A stretch of DNA of 64,000 nt, from assembly GCA_004762125.1 (NCBI GenBank), contig SIHQ01000021.1, positions 21,836-85,835 on the forward strand, given 5' to 3'. The position numbers and the translations under genes were made by a program. Below, one piece after another: positions 55,938-64,000 of the stretch. The notes beneath the pieces were generated by a model. That model was given only the letters and a program-made list of their open reading frames with translations, did not search any database and was not told the DNA's origin. How positions within the stretch are numbered: the first letter of the stretch is position 1; each line of letters opens with the position of its first letter. The DNA is from Oceanospirillales bacterium (lineage in GTDB: Bacteria > Pseudomonadota > Gammaproteobacteria > Pseudomonadales > Endozoicomonadaceae).

Positions 55938-57206
55938 TTAGAAAATACTGTTGAGAATGTGGAAGTAGAGGATGGCTAAAAGAGCTCCGGCAGGCAGTGT
56001 AATCAGCCACGACATAAAAATAGTACCAATGACTTTCAGGTTCAGAGCACCGATTCCTCTGGCCAGACCAACGCCCAGAACAGCACCCACCAAGGTATGG
56101 GTTGTTGATACAGGCAGACCTGTACCCGATGCAAATACAACCGTTGTGGCGGCTGCAAGTTCTGCCGAAAACCCGCGGCTTGGAGTCAGCTCTGTGATAT
56201 GTGTACCGATGGTAGCCATCACTTTATAGCCATAGGTTGCCAGCCCCACCACGATGCCTGCGGCACCGAGAAGCAGCACCCAGCTTGGCATAGCCGATTT
56301 TCCTGTTATCTCACCACCACTGGCGATAATGCTCGCAACGGCTGCCATAGGTCCTACGGCATTGGCTACATCATTAGAACCATGAGCAAAGGCCATTGAG
56401 CAGGCAGTGAAGATCATCATGACGCCAAACACTTTCTCGACACTGGAAAAGTGGAAAGCCTTATCAGCCTGAATGTCTTCCTTGATTCGTGAAAGAGCTA
56501 TCTTGCCAATCAGCATAACCAGAAGACCCATGGCTACGGCCAGTAATGCACTTTCGATGTAGTTCAGTGACAAGCCTATATGCTTAAGGCCTTTGACCAG
56601 GGTCACCATGGACATCATGAAACCCACCAGAAACATGTAAACAGGCACATACTTCTTGGCATTTTTGAAGGGGTTTTCGGTATCCAGAATTAACTTCTGC
56701 ACACTCATGAAAATCATAAAAGCGACACAGGCTGATACCAGTGGCGATATTATCCAGCTGGCCACAATAGAACCAACCTGGGGCCAGTTTACGGCATCAA
56801 CTGAAATCCCTACCGAGGCAAAGCCAACAATAGCTCCAACGATTGAATGGGTGGTTGATACCGGCCAGCCATAATGAGTGGCAACCAGTAACCAGGTTCC
56901 CGCAGAGAGAAGAGCCGCCATCATGCCGAAGACCAGAAGCTGTGGTTGCTCCTGCAATATAGGCATGCTGGGGTCAATAATACCCTTTCGAATAGTGTCG
57001 GTCACAGAGCCACCGGCGAGATAAGCGCCCAGAAACTCAAGACAAATAGCGATGATAATAGCCTGCTTAATAGTTAGGGCTTTTGACCCGACTGATGTAC
57101 CCATTGCATTGGCTACATCATTAGCACCAACTCCCCATGCCATAAAAAAAGCAAACAGACAGGCTAAAGCAAGCAAAGTGGTGCCGTATTCTGAAATAAT
57201 TCCCAT
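55938..57206 (-). CDS. pit: Inorganic phosphate transporter, PiT family
   Basis: Inner-membrane phosphate/cation symporter, 422 residues from ATG 57206; the frame extends 31 codons upstream but that part overlaps the DUF47 gene and is not hydrophobic. Two PiT signatures: GANDVANAMGTSVGSKALT near the N-terminus and HGSNDVANAVGPMAAV in the second half, plus two copies of PVSTTH. About ten membrane segments. It lies 23 bp after the DUF47 gene, its usual partner. Confidence 0.93.
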   Translation of the reverse strand: MGIISEYGTTLLALACLFAFFMAWGVGANDVANAMGTSVGSKALTIKQAIIIAICLEFLGAYLAGGSVTDTIRKGIIDPSMPILQEQPQLLVFGMMAALLSAGTWLLVATHYGWPVSTTHSIVGAIVGFASVGISVDAVNWPQVGSIVASWIISPLVSACVAFMIFMSVQKLILDTENPFKNAKKYVPVYMFLVGFMMSMVTLVKGLKHIGLSLNYIESALLAVAMGLLVMLIGKIALSRIKEDIQADKAFHFSSVEKVFGVMMIFTACSMAFAHGSNDVANAVGPMAAVASIIASGGEITGKSAMPSWVLLLGAAGIVVGLATYGYKVMATIGTHITELTPSRGFSAELAAATTVVFASGTGLPVSTTHTLVGAVLGVGLARGIGALNLKVIGTIFMSWLITLPAGALLAILYFHILNSIF

Positions 57207-57229
57207 GCATCTTTTCCGTGAAAAACAGC

Positions 57230-57910
57230 TTAGCGGGCGAGCAGTAGTTGCAGATGACTTCCAACGCGGGAAGCTCTGTCTGCAAGATCTCCGACCCATT
57301 CAATAATTTTGTAAAGGAAAATGACATCCACCGGTGGTAGGTCCTTCTCCAGGCGAAAAAGAATTTTTCTAACTTCGATCTGACGTTTGTCAGTGTCGCT
57401 CTCTATCTGGTCCAGCTCTTCGATCAATTCTTCTACAAGCTGTACTTCGCGGCCGCGAAAGCCCGTTTCCAGTAGCGAGTCCAGCTCTCCAATCGCTCTA
57501 ACAGCCTGAGCTGATGTAGCGATAGAACGTTTGAGATACGCCATAAAGGCTTCATGCATGGGAGTTGGTATCAGCATCTGTCGTCCCAGAACGATACCGG
57601 CGATATCCTTGGCTCTATTGGCAACTTTGTCCTGAACAGTAACGATCTCCAGAATGTCACTGCGAGGAACGGGCAAGAAGAGACTTTTGGGCAGGGAGAG
57701 GCGTACGCTTTTTTTTATGTCATCCGCTTCGTTTTCTAGTCTGACGATGGATCGTTGTAACTTTTCTACTGCCTTCCAGTCACCAGCGAAGGTCGCCTCA
57801 AAAAAAGGTTCAAGCTCCAGAGCGCATTCATGAGCCTTGGCTATGTGTTTTTGAATTGGTCCGATGGGTGATCGACCAAAAACGCTGGATAACAGGTTGC
57901 TAGTGGGCAT
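57230..57910 (-). CDS. DUF47/PhoU-like protein, partner of Pit
   Basis: 226-residue helical protein of the DUF47 (TIGR00153) family. Typical content: NLLSSVFGRSPIGPIQKHIA, FVSP-like VPRSDILEIVTVQDKVANRAKDIAG and the C-terminal FLYKIIEWVGDLADRASRVG. Such proteins regulate or assist Pit transporters. First gene of a two-gene leftward operon. Confidence 0.88.
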   Translation of the reverse strand: MPTSNLLSSVFGRSPIGPIQKHIAKAHECALELEPFFEATFAGDWKAVEKLQRSIVRLENEADDIKKSVRLSLPKSLFLPVPRSDILEIVTVQDKVANRAKDIAGIVLGRQMLIPTPMHEAFMAYLKRSIATSAQAVRAIGELDSLLETGFRGREVQLVEELIEELDQIESDTDKRQIEVRKILFRLEKDLPPVDVIFLYKIIEWVGDLADRASRVGSHLQLLLAR

Positions 57911-58034
57911 GTGCAGACCTTGTATTTATATCCCCGGCATTACGCTACCGAGTTCAACGGCGAATTATAGTACTGACTGAACATCCTGCCCGTTAAAAGG
58001 TAAACTCGAGGTTTCAGCTGTCCTTGAGAACACT

Positions 58035-58658
58035 ATGAGTTACGAAACCGAGCTGAAGCTGGCCGTCAGTGAAAATCAGTTGTCAGCCATTAAGACACTT
58101 CCTTTCTGGAAAAAGTTCGCCAATTCACCACCAGAAGTGTTTCATCTGGGCAATATTTACTTTGATACTGCCGACCGTGCACTGAACGAAGCCACAGCAG
58201 CACTGCGTATTCGGGAGAAAAATGGAAAATTCTTCCAAACGTTAAAAACCAAAGGTGAAAGCGTTAATGGTCTTACCAAACGGGGTGAATGGGAGTGGCC
58301 TATCGAAGATCGAGAGCTTGACCTCGAAGGTTTGAAAGCTCGCTGGCCAGATTCCTTAGGGGATTATCCTGATGGTAAATTGGTACCATTGTTCTCCACT
58401 GACTTTGATCGAACCTGTTGGTATGTGGATTGGTTAAAGCCTGCTGCCCGACTTGAAATCGTTCTTGATGTTGGTTTTGTGAAATCCGGTGAACTCAGTA
58501 GTCGTATTTGTGAGCTTGAAATAGAGTTGGTAGAAGGTGATGAAGCTGCCGTACTCAGTGTTTCTGAAGCTCTTATGACAGAGATATCACTGAAGCCATC
58601 CGATAGAAGCAAGGCTCAGCGCGGCTTTGAACTCTTAAAGGCAAGAGAGCAGGGTTAA
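58035..58658 (+). CDS. CYTH-domain protein (inorganic triphosphatase-like)
   Basis: 207 residues forming one CYTH triphosphate-tunnel domain. The defining ExExK is E4-T-E6-L-K8; RIREKNGKFFQTLKTKG, ARLEIVLDVG and ICELEIELVEGDEAAV supply the other tunnel residues. No CHAD domain follows, unlike enteric YgiF. Likely hydrolyses inorganic triphosphate or similar. Divergent from the phosphate-transport operon, which fits a phosphate theme. Confidence 0.85.
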   Translation: MSYETELKLAVSENQLSAIKTLPFWKKFANSPPEVFHLGNIYFDTADRALNEATAALRIREKNGKFFQTLKTKGESVNGLTKRGEWEWPIEDRELDLEGLKARWPDSLGDYPDGKLVPLFSTDFDRTCWYVDWLKPAARLEIVLDVGFVKSGELSSRICELEIELVEGDEAAVLSVSEALMTEISLKPSDRSKAQRGFELLKAREQG

Positions 58659-58802
58659 GGCGTTGAGCTGGAAAGCCTGATTGAGGCTTTGAGATTAAAT
58701 GACAAGACGGTAACAGTCCGGGTTATTCTGAATGCATCCATCAGGTATTTACGAGAGAATAACGGCCGATTTATATGTTACAGCCCAATAAAGGAAGAAA
58801 TC

Positions 58803-60605
58803 GTGGCCGGAGCCCGACAGTCGAAGGCAGATGCATTCAGGAAATCGCTCAGGCATAGAACCCTGCTTCTTGATTTGCAGACTGTTGTTGCAGACCTTGT
58901 TCAGACTGGAAATTTGTCACAGATTCAGGCCGATGAGTTACTGGCCAGCTACAGAACCTCTGAACAGTTAAAGCTTCACCCTGTTGAATACATTGCCTCA
59001 ATAGAGCTTCATGATGAAGCCAACAAACAACTGCTTGATCTGGACTGGCTGGTAAGCTGGCTGGCCGATCTGTCGGGACAAGAATATTTTCATATCGACC
59101 CTCTGAAAATTGATGCTGCTGCTATCACTCCGGTGATGTCCCATGCCTATGCCGTAAGACATCAAATTCTGGCGGTTGAGGTGAATGCTGAAGAGATTGT
59201 TATTGCTTCTGCTCAGCCTTGGCACACGGGTTGGGAGGAGAACCTCAGGCATATTAATCGCAAAGATATTCGACGGGTTGTTGCTAATCCGGCGGATATT
59301 CGCCGATATACTGGTGAATTTTATCGTCTGGCCCAGTCTGTTTTAGGTGCTATTGAAAAGAACGGTCAGGGTAACAATCTAAATAATTTTGAGCAGATGC
59401 TTGAATTGGGCAATATGAAAGCCCCCGATGTTAACGACCAACACATCGTTAATATTGTGGACTGGTTGCTGCAATACGCGTTCGAGCAGCGTGCCAGTGA
59501 TATTCATGTTGAGCCCAGAAGAGAGCAGTGCAACCTTCGATTCAGAATTGATGGTGTTCTTCACCTGATCTATAAGATGCCGGCCAAAGTTGCAACAGCC
59601 GTCACCAGTCGTTTGAAAATTCTGGGCCGAATGAATGTGGCCGAAAAACGTAAACCTCAGGACGGGCGACTAAAGACTCGTAACATTGAAGGCAATGAGA
59701 TTGAGCTTCGTCTATCAACGCTGCCCACTGCCTTTGGTGAAAAACTGGTTATGCGTATCTTTGACCCGGATGTTCTGGTCAAAAGCTTTTCTCAGCTAGG
59801 GTTCTCTAAAGAAGATGAACGACGCTGGGATCAGATGACCCAGAAGCCTAACGGTATTGTACTGGTTACAGGTCCAACCGGTTCAGGTAAAACAACCACT
59901 CTGTATTCCACTCTGAAAACACTGGCGACAGAGAGAGTTAACGTCTGCACCATTGAAGATCCTATTGAAATGGTAGAGCCCAGTTTTAATCAGATGCAGG
60001 TGCAGCATAATATTGATCTGGATTTTGCCAGCGGTCTGAGAGCACTGCTTCGACAAGATCCTGACATTATTATGGTCGGTGAGATACGAGATCTTGAAAC
60101 AGCAGAGATGGCAATACAGGCAGCGCTAACCGGTCATCTTGTTATCTCAACATTGCATACCAATGATGCACCTTCCGCTTTGACTCGTTTGCTTGAATTG
60201 GGCGTTCCCGGTTATTTGATCAAGGCGACTGTGTTGGGTGTTATGGCTCAAAGACTGATCAGAACCCTCTGCCCGAACTGTAAGCAGGTGACTTCGCTTG
60301 ACAAGCAGGCATGGAAATCACTGACTCGGCCATGGGCAGCGCCATTACCTGCAGAAGTTTATAGCCCTGTAGGTTGTCTGGAATGCAGGGAGACAGGTTA
60401 CCTTGGTCGAGCAGGTGTATACGAACTGATGCCTATATCCAAATCGATTAAAAGTCAGCTGGTTGAGAATGTTGATATCGCTGATTTACGACGACAGGCT
60501 ATTAAGGACGGCATGTACACCCTGCGACTGTCTGGTGCCCAGAAAGTGGCCACAGGGCTGACCACTATTGAAGAAGTGATGCGAGTAACGCCTGATCAAA
60601 ACTGA
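58803..60605 (+). CDS. GspE/PilB-family secretion ATPase
   Basis: Hexameric ATPase of the type II secretion/type IV pilus group, about 600 residues. Start set at GTG 58803 behind AAAGGAAG; the frame opens to a TTG at 58689. An N1-type region is followed by VNIVDWLLQYAFEQRASDIHVEP, Walker A GPTGSGKTTTLYSTL, LRQDPDIIMVGEIRD (Walker B), the His box LVISTLHTNDAPSALTRL, and a zinc site with two Cys pairs (CPNCK, CLECRETGYLG). No other secretion genes are nearby; a lone copy at this place is also seen in Pseudomonas. Confidence 0.9.
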   Translation: MAGARQSKADAFRKSLRHRTLLLDLQTVVADLVQTGNLSQIQADELLASYRTSEQLKLHPVEYIASIELHDEANKQLLDLDWLVSWLADLSGQEYFHIDPLKIDAAAITPVMSHAYAVRHQILAVEVNAEEIVIASAQPWHTGWEENLRHINRKDIRRVVANPADIRRYTGEFYRLAQSVLGAIEKNGQGNNLNNFEQMLELGNMKAPDVNDQHIVNIVDWLLQYAFEQRASDIHVEPRREQCNLRFRIDGVLHLIYKMPAKVATAVTSRLKILGRMNVAEKRKPQDGRLKTRNIEGNEIELRLSTLPTAFGEKLVMRIFDPDVLVKSFSQLGFSKEDERRWDQMTQKPNGIVLVTGPTGSGKTTTLYSTLKTLATERVNVCTIEDPIEMVEPSFNQMQVQHNIDLDFASGLRALLRQDPDIIMVGEIRDLETAEMAIQAALTGHLVISTLHTNDAPSALTRLLELGVPGYLIKATVLGVMAQRLIRTLCPNCKQVTSLDKQAWKSLTRPWAAPLPAEVYSPVGCLECRETGYLGRAGVYELMPISKSIKSQLVENVDIADLRRQAIKDGMYTLRLSGAQKVATGLTTIEEVMRVTPDQN

Positions 60606-60629
60606 CTGCTTTCTGTCCTGAAGGTATTC

Positions 60630-61616
60630 TTATTGGAATATGTCAGGATCCATCCGGCATGATCGAGCTTGATGTATAAAGTTCTCTGTTGAGTGAGATA
60701 AATTGGAAAGGGAAGGGCATGGTGCCTGGCTATTGGGTAAGCCTTGCTGTTGTGTCTCCTCACTCATCGAGTCTGGATAGACTACAGCTGTAGCAGATGT
60801 TCTTTTTCTTGGTTTTTCCATAGTGCCTTCAGATTGTATTAGCAGAAGGTAAGTGTCGTCGCCTAAGTTTAACTCAATGCCTTTAAACTGATTGCCATAA
60901 TATAGAAAGGTAATCTTCCAGCGACAGTCGGTACCAAAAAGAGGGTCTATGAAAAAATAAGCTTTAACGTATGCCCTATATATACAAATGGATTGAATGC
61001 TACCTTGTAGTTCTTTTTTTTCTCTTATGTATTTTTGTAAAACTATCTGATACAAGTCTTTATCTTTAATATCGCTCAGTTTTTTTTGAACCATTGTTTC
61101 AAGGGTTAGGATGTCATTCTCTAACTCATTCTTCCATAGAGCTATTTCAAGAGCACGATTGAACCACCAGTTTTTCTGCTTCTTCAATATGTGAAGATCA
61201 GTTAGGGCTGGTTCACTGAAATAAATACTCTGGTGATCGGTTTGGTTCTGTTTGATATTAAAATTGCGGGTGAACCGCATGGACTGGGAGTGCATTATTC
61301 GACTAAAAATATCGTCTTGATGCATGAAGCACTGTTTCAGTGAATGTTTAACTGTTTTTTTATTAAAGTCTTGAATACTGTCAGGGGTAGTAGATTGATG
61401 GTCAAAAAGAGGTATACCTGAAGTCTCTACTGAGCCAGAGTTTGAGTCAATATTAACAGTTACGTAGGCTTTTGGAACCCAGTTATTCGGAGAGTTACTG
61501 TGATACAAAGTAAAAGACTGCTCAATAGCAAAGCAGGCTAATGGCTGAACCAGGAAGGCTAATAGAAGCAAGTATGGGAGAGAGAAGGGAAAGCTTGATC
61601 CTCTATTCATATACAT
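60630..61616 (-). CDS. Exported protein of unknown function
   Basis: About 328 residues from ATG 61616 or 322 from ATG 61610; a longer frame starts at 61658. Signal peptide PYLLLLAFLVQPLACFA. The mature part is mixed helical, with a Lys/Asp/Glu-rich middle (KDLYQIVLQKYIREKKELQG) and WKITFLYYGNQFKGIELNLG, and ends in a Ser/Pro/Gln-rich tail. No family recognised. Its start lies at the edge of dispersed repeat copy C. Confidence 0.55.
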   Translation of the reverse strand: MYMNRGSSFPFSLPYLLLLAFLVQPLACFAIEQSFTLYHSNSPNNWVPKAYVTVNIDSNSGSVETSGIPLFDHQSTTPDSIQDFNKKTVKHSLKQCFMHQDDIFSRIMHSQSMRFTRNFNIKQNQTDHQSIYFSEPALTDLHILKKQKNWWFNRALEIALWKNELENDILTLETMVQKKLSDIKDKDLYQIVLQKYIREKKELQGSIQSICIYRAYVKAYFFIDPLFGTDCRWKITFLYYGNQFKGIELNLGDDTYLLLIQSEGTMEKPRKRTSATAVVYPDSMSEETQQQGLPNSQAPCPSLSNLSHSTENFIHQARSCRMDPDIFQ

Positions 61617-61738
61617 TCCCGTCACCTTTGATGATATAGGAGTGTTGGTTGTTCTCACTCACTTTAGTTACTGACTATTTGCAGGCTCCTGAATTTCGTT
61701 TATTTTCCACTTTCTCACATCTTCAAAGCCTTTGTGCG
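61617..61738. repeat. Dispersed palindrome, copy C (full length, diverged)
   Basis: Aligns with copy A along its whole length without large gaps: TCCCGTCACCTTTGATGATA at the left, GTGTTGG, CTCACTCA, GCAGGCTCCTGAATT in the middle, CTCACATCTTCAAAGCCTTT at the right. It sits between two divergent genes for exported unknown proteins. Confidence 0.78.
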
Positions 61739-61835
61739 TAAACGTTCAAGGCCATATTTGAGAAAAGGGTCGTTATTGAAATCAAAGAAGCACTGAAGGA
61801 TAGTAGTCAGTAATATAGTTAACAGAGGCTTGTTT

Positions 61836-62324
61836 ATGAAAAAAATAATTTTAATGTTCTTTGTCTATCTGTTGTCGGTTCCACCTCTGTTGGCAAAGAA
61901 GTTACTGGAACTAAAATCCACAGAACAACCCAGCACTTTTGTTGAGCAAATGCAACAGCAATCAGATCCGGCTGTGAGGGATATTATTCTTGAGTCTTAT
62001 ATCAACAGCCTGCTGAAGGCCAACCCTGTTCAAAGTAATCATGGCCGTGAACAAATTACTTACTCTGTTCGAGGATATCGCGAAGGTCAGCTTGTAGTGA
62101 CCCGTGAAGTGCATCAGGCGAAGGGAAAACTGAAGAAAACCACCAAGCTGAAAGTCTACGGGATGGGTTATTCACTGGACTCCAGTTGCTCAAGAAATGA
62201 GCAGCGTTGCTGGGTGCTTTATCCCAACACTGACGATCGCTGGCTGGAAATAGCCTATGCCCCAAAAGCCATCAAAGAGCTGGAAAAAGGTATGGGATTG
62301 TTGATTCGGGAGTTACAGAAGTAG
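61836..62324 (+). CDS. Exported protein of unknown function
   Basis: 162 residues from ATG 61836 behind CAGAGG. Signal peptide (KKIILMFFVYLLSVPPLLA). The mature part is basic with one probable Cys pair (SSCSRNEQRCW), a beta-rich stretch (EQITYSVRGYREGQLVVTRE) and a helical end. No family recognised. Confidence 0.6.
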   Translation: MKKIILMFFVYLLSVPPLLAKKLLELKSTEQPSTFVEQMQQQSDPAVRDIILESYINSLLKANPVQSNHGREQITYSVRGYREGQLVVTREVHQAKGKLKKTTKLKVYGMGYSLDSSCSRNEQRCWVLYPNTDDRWLEIAYAPKAIKELEKGMGLLIRELQK

Positions 62325-62426
62325 CAGCACAGTGTCATTTGAATAGACGCGTTCGAATATAAAGTCTCCCCAAGCTGTCGCTGCCACGTAAGTCCGATCG
62401 TTATAGACCGGCTACAGTCCGTGAAG

Positions 62427-63713
62427 TCAGAAAGAAGCCTCGCCTGATAAGGCGGGGAGTGTTAGAGCTTCTTTTATATCACTGTAATTCCTCAGGTTGT
62501 TACTGTTGTGTATCGCTCGCAGCAAGCTATTCCAGCTGACTTCTGTACCTTCACCCATGAGCCACTTCATGATAATTTCATGGGCAATAGCCGATGAATC
62601 TCGTTTTTTTTCTTTCTGAAGTTGCGCCATTACAGACCCATCATGGTCATTTAATAAAAACGTACCTTTTAATTCGTAATCAACTCTCAGTGATTTAATA
62701 AATCTATGTTTCTGATCACCAATTTCCAGATTTAGCAACTGGTTTAGTGTTGGGCGTTCCTGCAAAGAATTCACATTTCTTGAAGAGGTCAGCGTTTTAC
62801 GTACTCTTTTGGGCGGTATGGTTTCAGGTAAGAAACTATAGTTAAAAATTAGCAGAAATGATTTTGAAACTGACACCTTCCAGTCCTTATCGGCAACGGC
62901 CCAGTACATAGAAAATACCTGTTGAATTCCCTCTTCCAGATTAAATTCAGCTTTTATCGAAATGTCGCGATAGAAACCAGTGGCCACTCTAAAAAGATGT
63001 AGCGCAGTACGATGTTCGGGTAAACCAGAGAGTTCAGCAGCGTTGAAAAACTCACCAAATGTTATTTGATTTCTTCCATGACAAAAATCAGAGAGATAAA
63101 AATCACCTTCTTCTTTTTGGTTGATCAGATTAATCAGAGAAGAACATGATGAAGCCAGTTTAATATCGTTTAGTTCATCTCTGAAAAATCTATTGTAAAG
63201 CGACTTGAATTCTTTGTGTAAGTCCATTTCTCTATAATGTTTTTTTACTGCAGGGAGATCATTACTCAAGTTATATTGAACAATGAGTTTATCGGTTTTT
63301 TCTTTTAATTGTTTTTCAAAAGAGTCGAGGTTGTTTTGTGATTTAAAATATTCTCTCAAGGATGATAAAATAAGAAGGAAGGGTTCATCAGTACTGTAAT
63401 TTTTTATGAGTCCATAGGGATCACTTTTTCTAACAAGGTTTGTAAGTGCCTGAGGGTTACTGCCTTTGGTCAAGTAGATGAATTTTTCTGGGCTCCACAC
63501 TGGATCTGATGCTTGATAGATAAAAGGGTAGATCTTTCCCCAGTTGAGATTACTCCAGTCTAACCAGATATAACTATCATCTAAAGCACGCATTGATCGT
63601 GAACCTATGTCGTTGCTCTCATCTAAGCTTTGACCTGACTCAATGTTGCTGTACGAAATCGTGCTTAATGAATTCAATGCAATTGAAACGATTACGGCTA
63701 AAATTATTTTCAT
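62427..63713 (-). CDS. Exported protein with Death-fold-like C-terminus
   Basis: 428 residues with a likely signal peptide (IILAVIVSIALNSLSTIS). The body is helical with two FLL/YLT-type segments and one Cys pair. The C-terminal region from about 350 has the spacing of the last helices of Death domains: SSAIAHEIIMKWLMGEGTEV then SWNSLLRAIHNSNNL and DIKEAL, compared with the family pattern of a helix ending in W, an intervening GKxAT/TW turn, a LLxAL helix and a short final helix. The N-terminal half of a Death fold is less clear. The match is by eye only, and function is unknown. Confidence 0.5.
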   Translation of the reverse strand: MKIILAVIVSIALNSLSTISYSNIESGQSLDESNDIGSRSMRALDDSYIWLDWSNLNWGKIYPFIYQASDPVWSPEKFIYLTKGSNPQALTNLVRKSDPYGLIKNYSTDEPFLLILSSLREYFKSQNNLDSFEKQLKEKTDKLIVQYNLSNDLPAVKKHYREMDLHKEFKSLYNRFFRDELNDIKLASSCSSLINLINQKEEGDFYLSDFCHGRNQITFGEFFNAAELSGLPEHRTALHLFRVATGFYRDISIKAEFNLEEGIQQVFSMYWAVADKDWKVSVSKSFLLIFNYSFLPETIPPKRVRKTLTSSRNVNSLQERPTLNQLLNLEIGDQKHRFIKSLRVDYELKGTFLLNDHDGSVMAQLQKEKKRDSSAIAHEIIMKWLMGEGTEVSWNSLLRAIHNSNNLRNYSDIKEALTLPALSGEASF

Positions 63714-63873
63714 GTCGATGCCCTCTTATCTATTAATTTAATTCCATTTATTGAATAGACAATGAATGTGAAAATAAGTTCGCATCTTCGTACCTGAACA
63801 GTTTTTCTGATAAAACATGGCTTCTTCGCAAGAACTCATCTGAGAACAATATTTCTTGCCCTGACAGGTGAAC

Positions 63874-64000
63874 TGTAGTGGTCAACTGATTTCGGACACT
63901 TGATTAAGCCGCCTTTTCCAAACTCTTGCGTTCATAATTCACAGGGCTGTTATATCCCAAATATGAGTGCAATCGGTGGTTGTTGTAGAACAGGATGTAA
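63874..64000 (-). mobile_element. IS3-family insertion sequence, right end (cut by window)
   Basis: Begins with a probable terminal inverted repeat TGTAGTGGTCAACTGATTTC followed by GGACAC, then the 3' end of a transposase gene. The remainder lies beyond the window, so completeness and target duplication cannot be judged. Confidence 0.8.
63904..64000 (-). CDS. IS3-family transposase (OrfB) C-terminus, partial
   Basis: The last 31 codons, ending in TAA at 63904-63906, read YILFYNNHRLHSYLGYNSPV then NYERKSLEKAA. The FYN..R.HS.LGY.SP motif is the standard end of the IS3-family DDE integrase domain. The rest of the gene is outside the window. Confidence 0.88.
   Translation of the reverse strand, partial: YILFYNNHRLHSYLGYNSPVNYERKSLEKAA

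Overview
The window looks like a chromosomal segment from a marine gammaproteobacterium, most likely of the Oceanospirillales/Endozoicomonas type. That placement is inference. It rests on housekeeping gene orders that match, from memory, those of Pseudomonas-type gammaproteobacteria (trmL-secB-glutaredoxin-rhodanese-gpmI-envC-ctpA; glnA-DUF4124-ntrB-ntrC beside thiI; argA-argE-phosphate transporter-DUF47-CYTH-GspE-like ATPase). It also rests on host-interaction-type genes placed between those blocks: a ubiquitin-specific-protease-like protein, a possible Death-fold protein, and a serine-type sulfatase with its maturase. No database search was possible.

Layout. 1-1304: start of an EF-G gene (fusA2 type, minus strand) and a start-less ORF that may be a remnant. 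1556-6863: secreted serine-type sulfatase, its radical-SAM maturase, an Omp85-like barrel protein and an AraC regulator, which together look like a small sulfated-glycan locus. 7080-14828: a tellurite/stress (ter) cluster on the minus strand with terB, terC, three TerD-family genes and a four-gene, partly overlapping enzyme module (PRTase-TRSP, HAD, PRTase/PELOTA 'StiP', CitE-like). 15408-22707: parE, a small membrane protein, an acyl-CoA synthetase-like ligase, yqiA, a LOG-family remnant, a DUF3360 permease and a small outer-membrane protein.

22819-49887: a housekeeping block that matches Pseudomonas gene order but is interrupted twice. RNase Z, an FKBP isomerase and the 763-residue ubiquitin-hydrolase-like protein lie between envC and gpmI. 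A chaperone-usher pilus locus with genes on both strands, plus an exported unknown, lies between trmL and ntrC. glnA carries a clear sigma-54 promoter and two NtrC enhancer sites 32 bp apart. 49962-53074: folA and a 771-residue membrane-associated protein of unknown function. 53154-60605: arginine synthesis (argE, argA), phosphate transport (Pit + DUF47), a CYTH protein and a GspE/PilB-family ATPase. 60630-64000: three exported unknown proteins, one with a Death-fold-like C-terminus, and the end of an IS3-family insertion sequence.

Repeats: a dispersed ~120-bp imperfect palindrome in three copies (11766, 55701, 61617), five 19-bp tandem repeats directly before the sulfatase-maturase start, a 14-bp tandem repeat growing out of the 3' end of gpmI, and a REP-like perfect palindrome between pilin and usher. 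I saw no tRNA, rRNA or CRISPR array.
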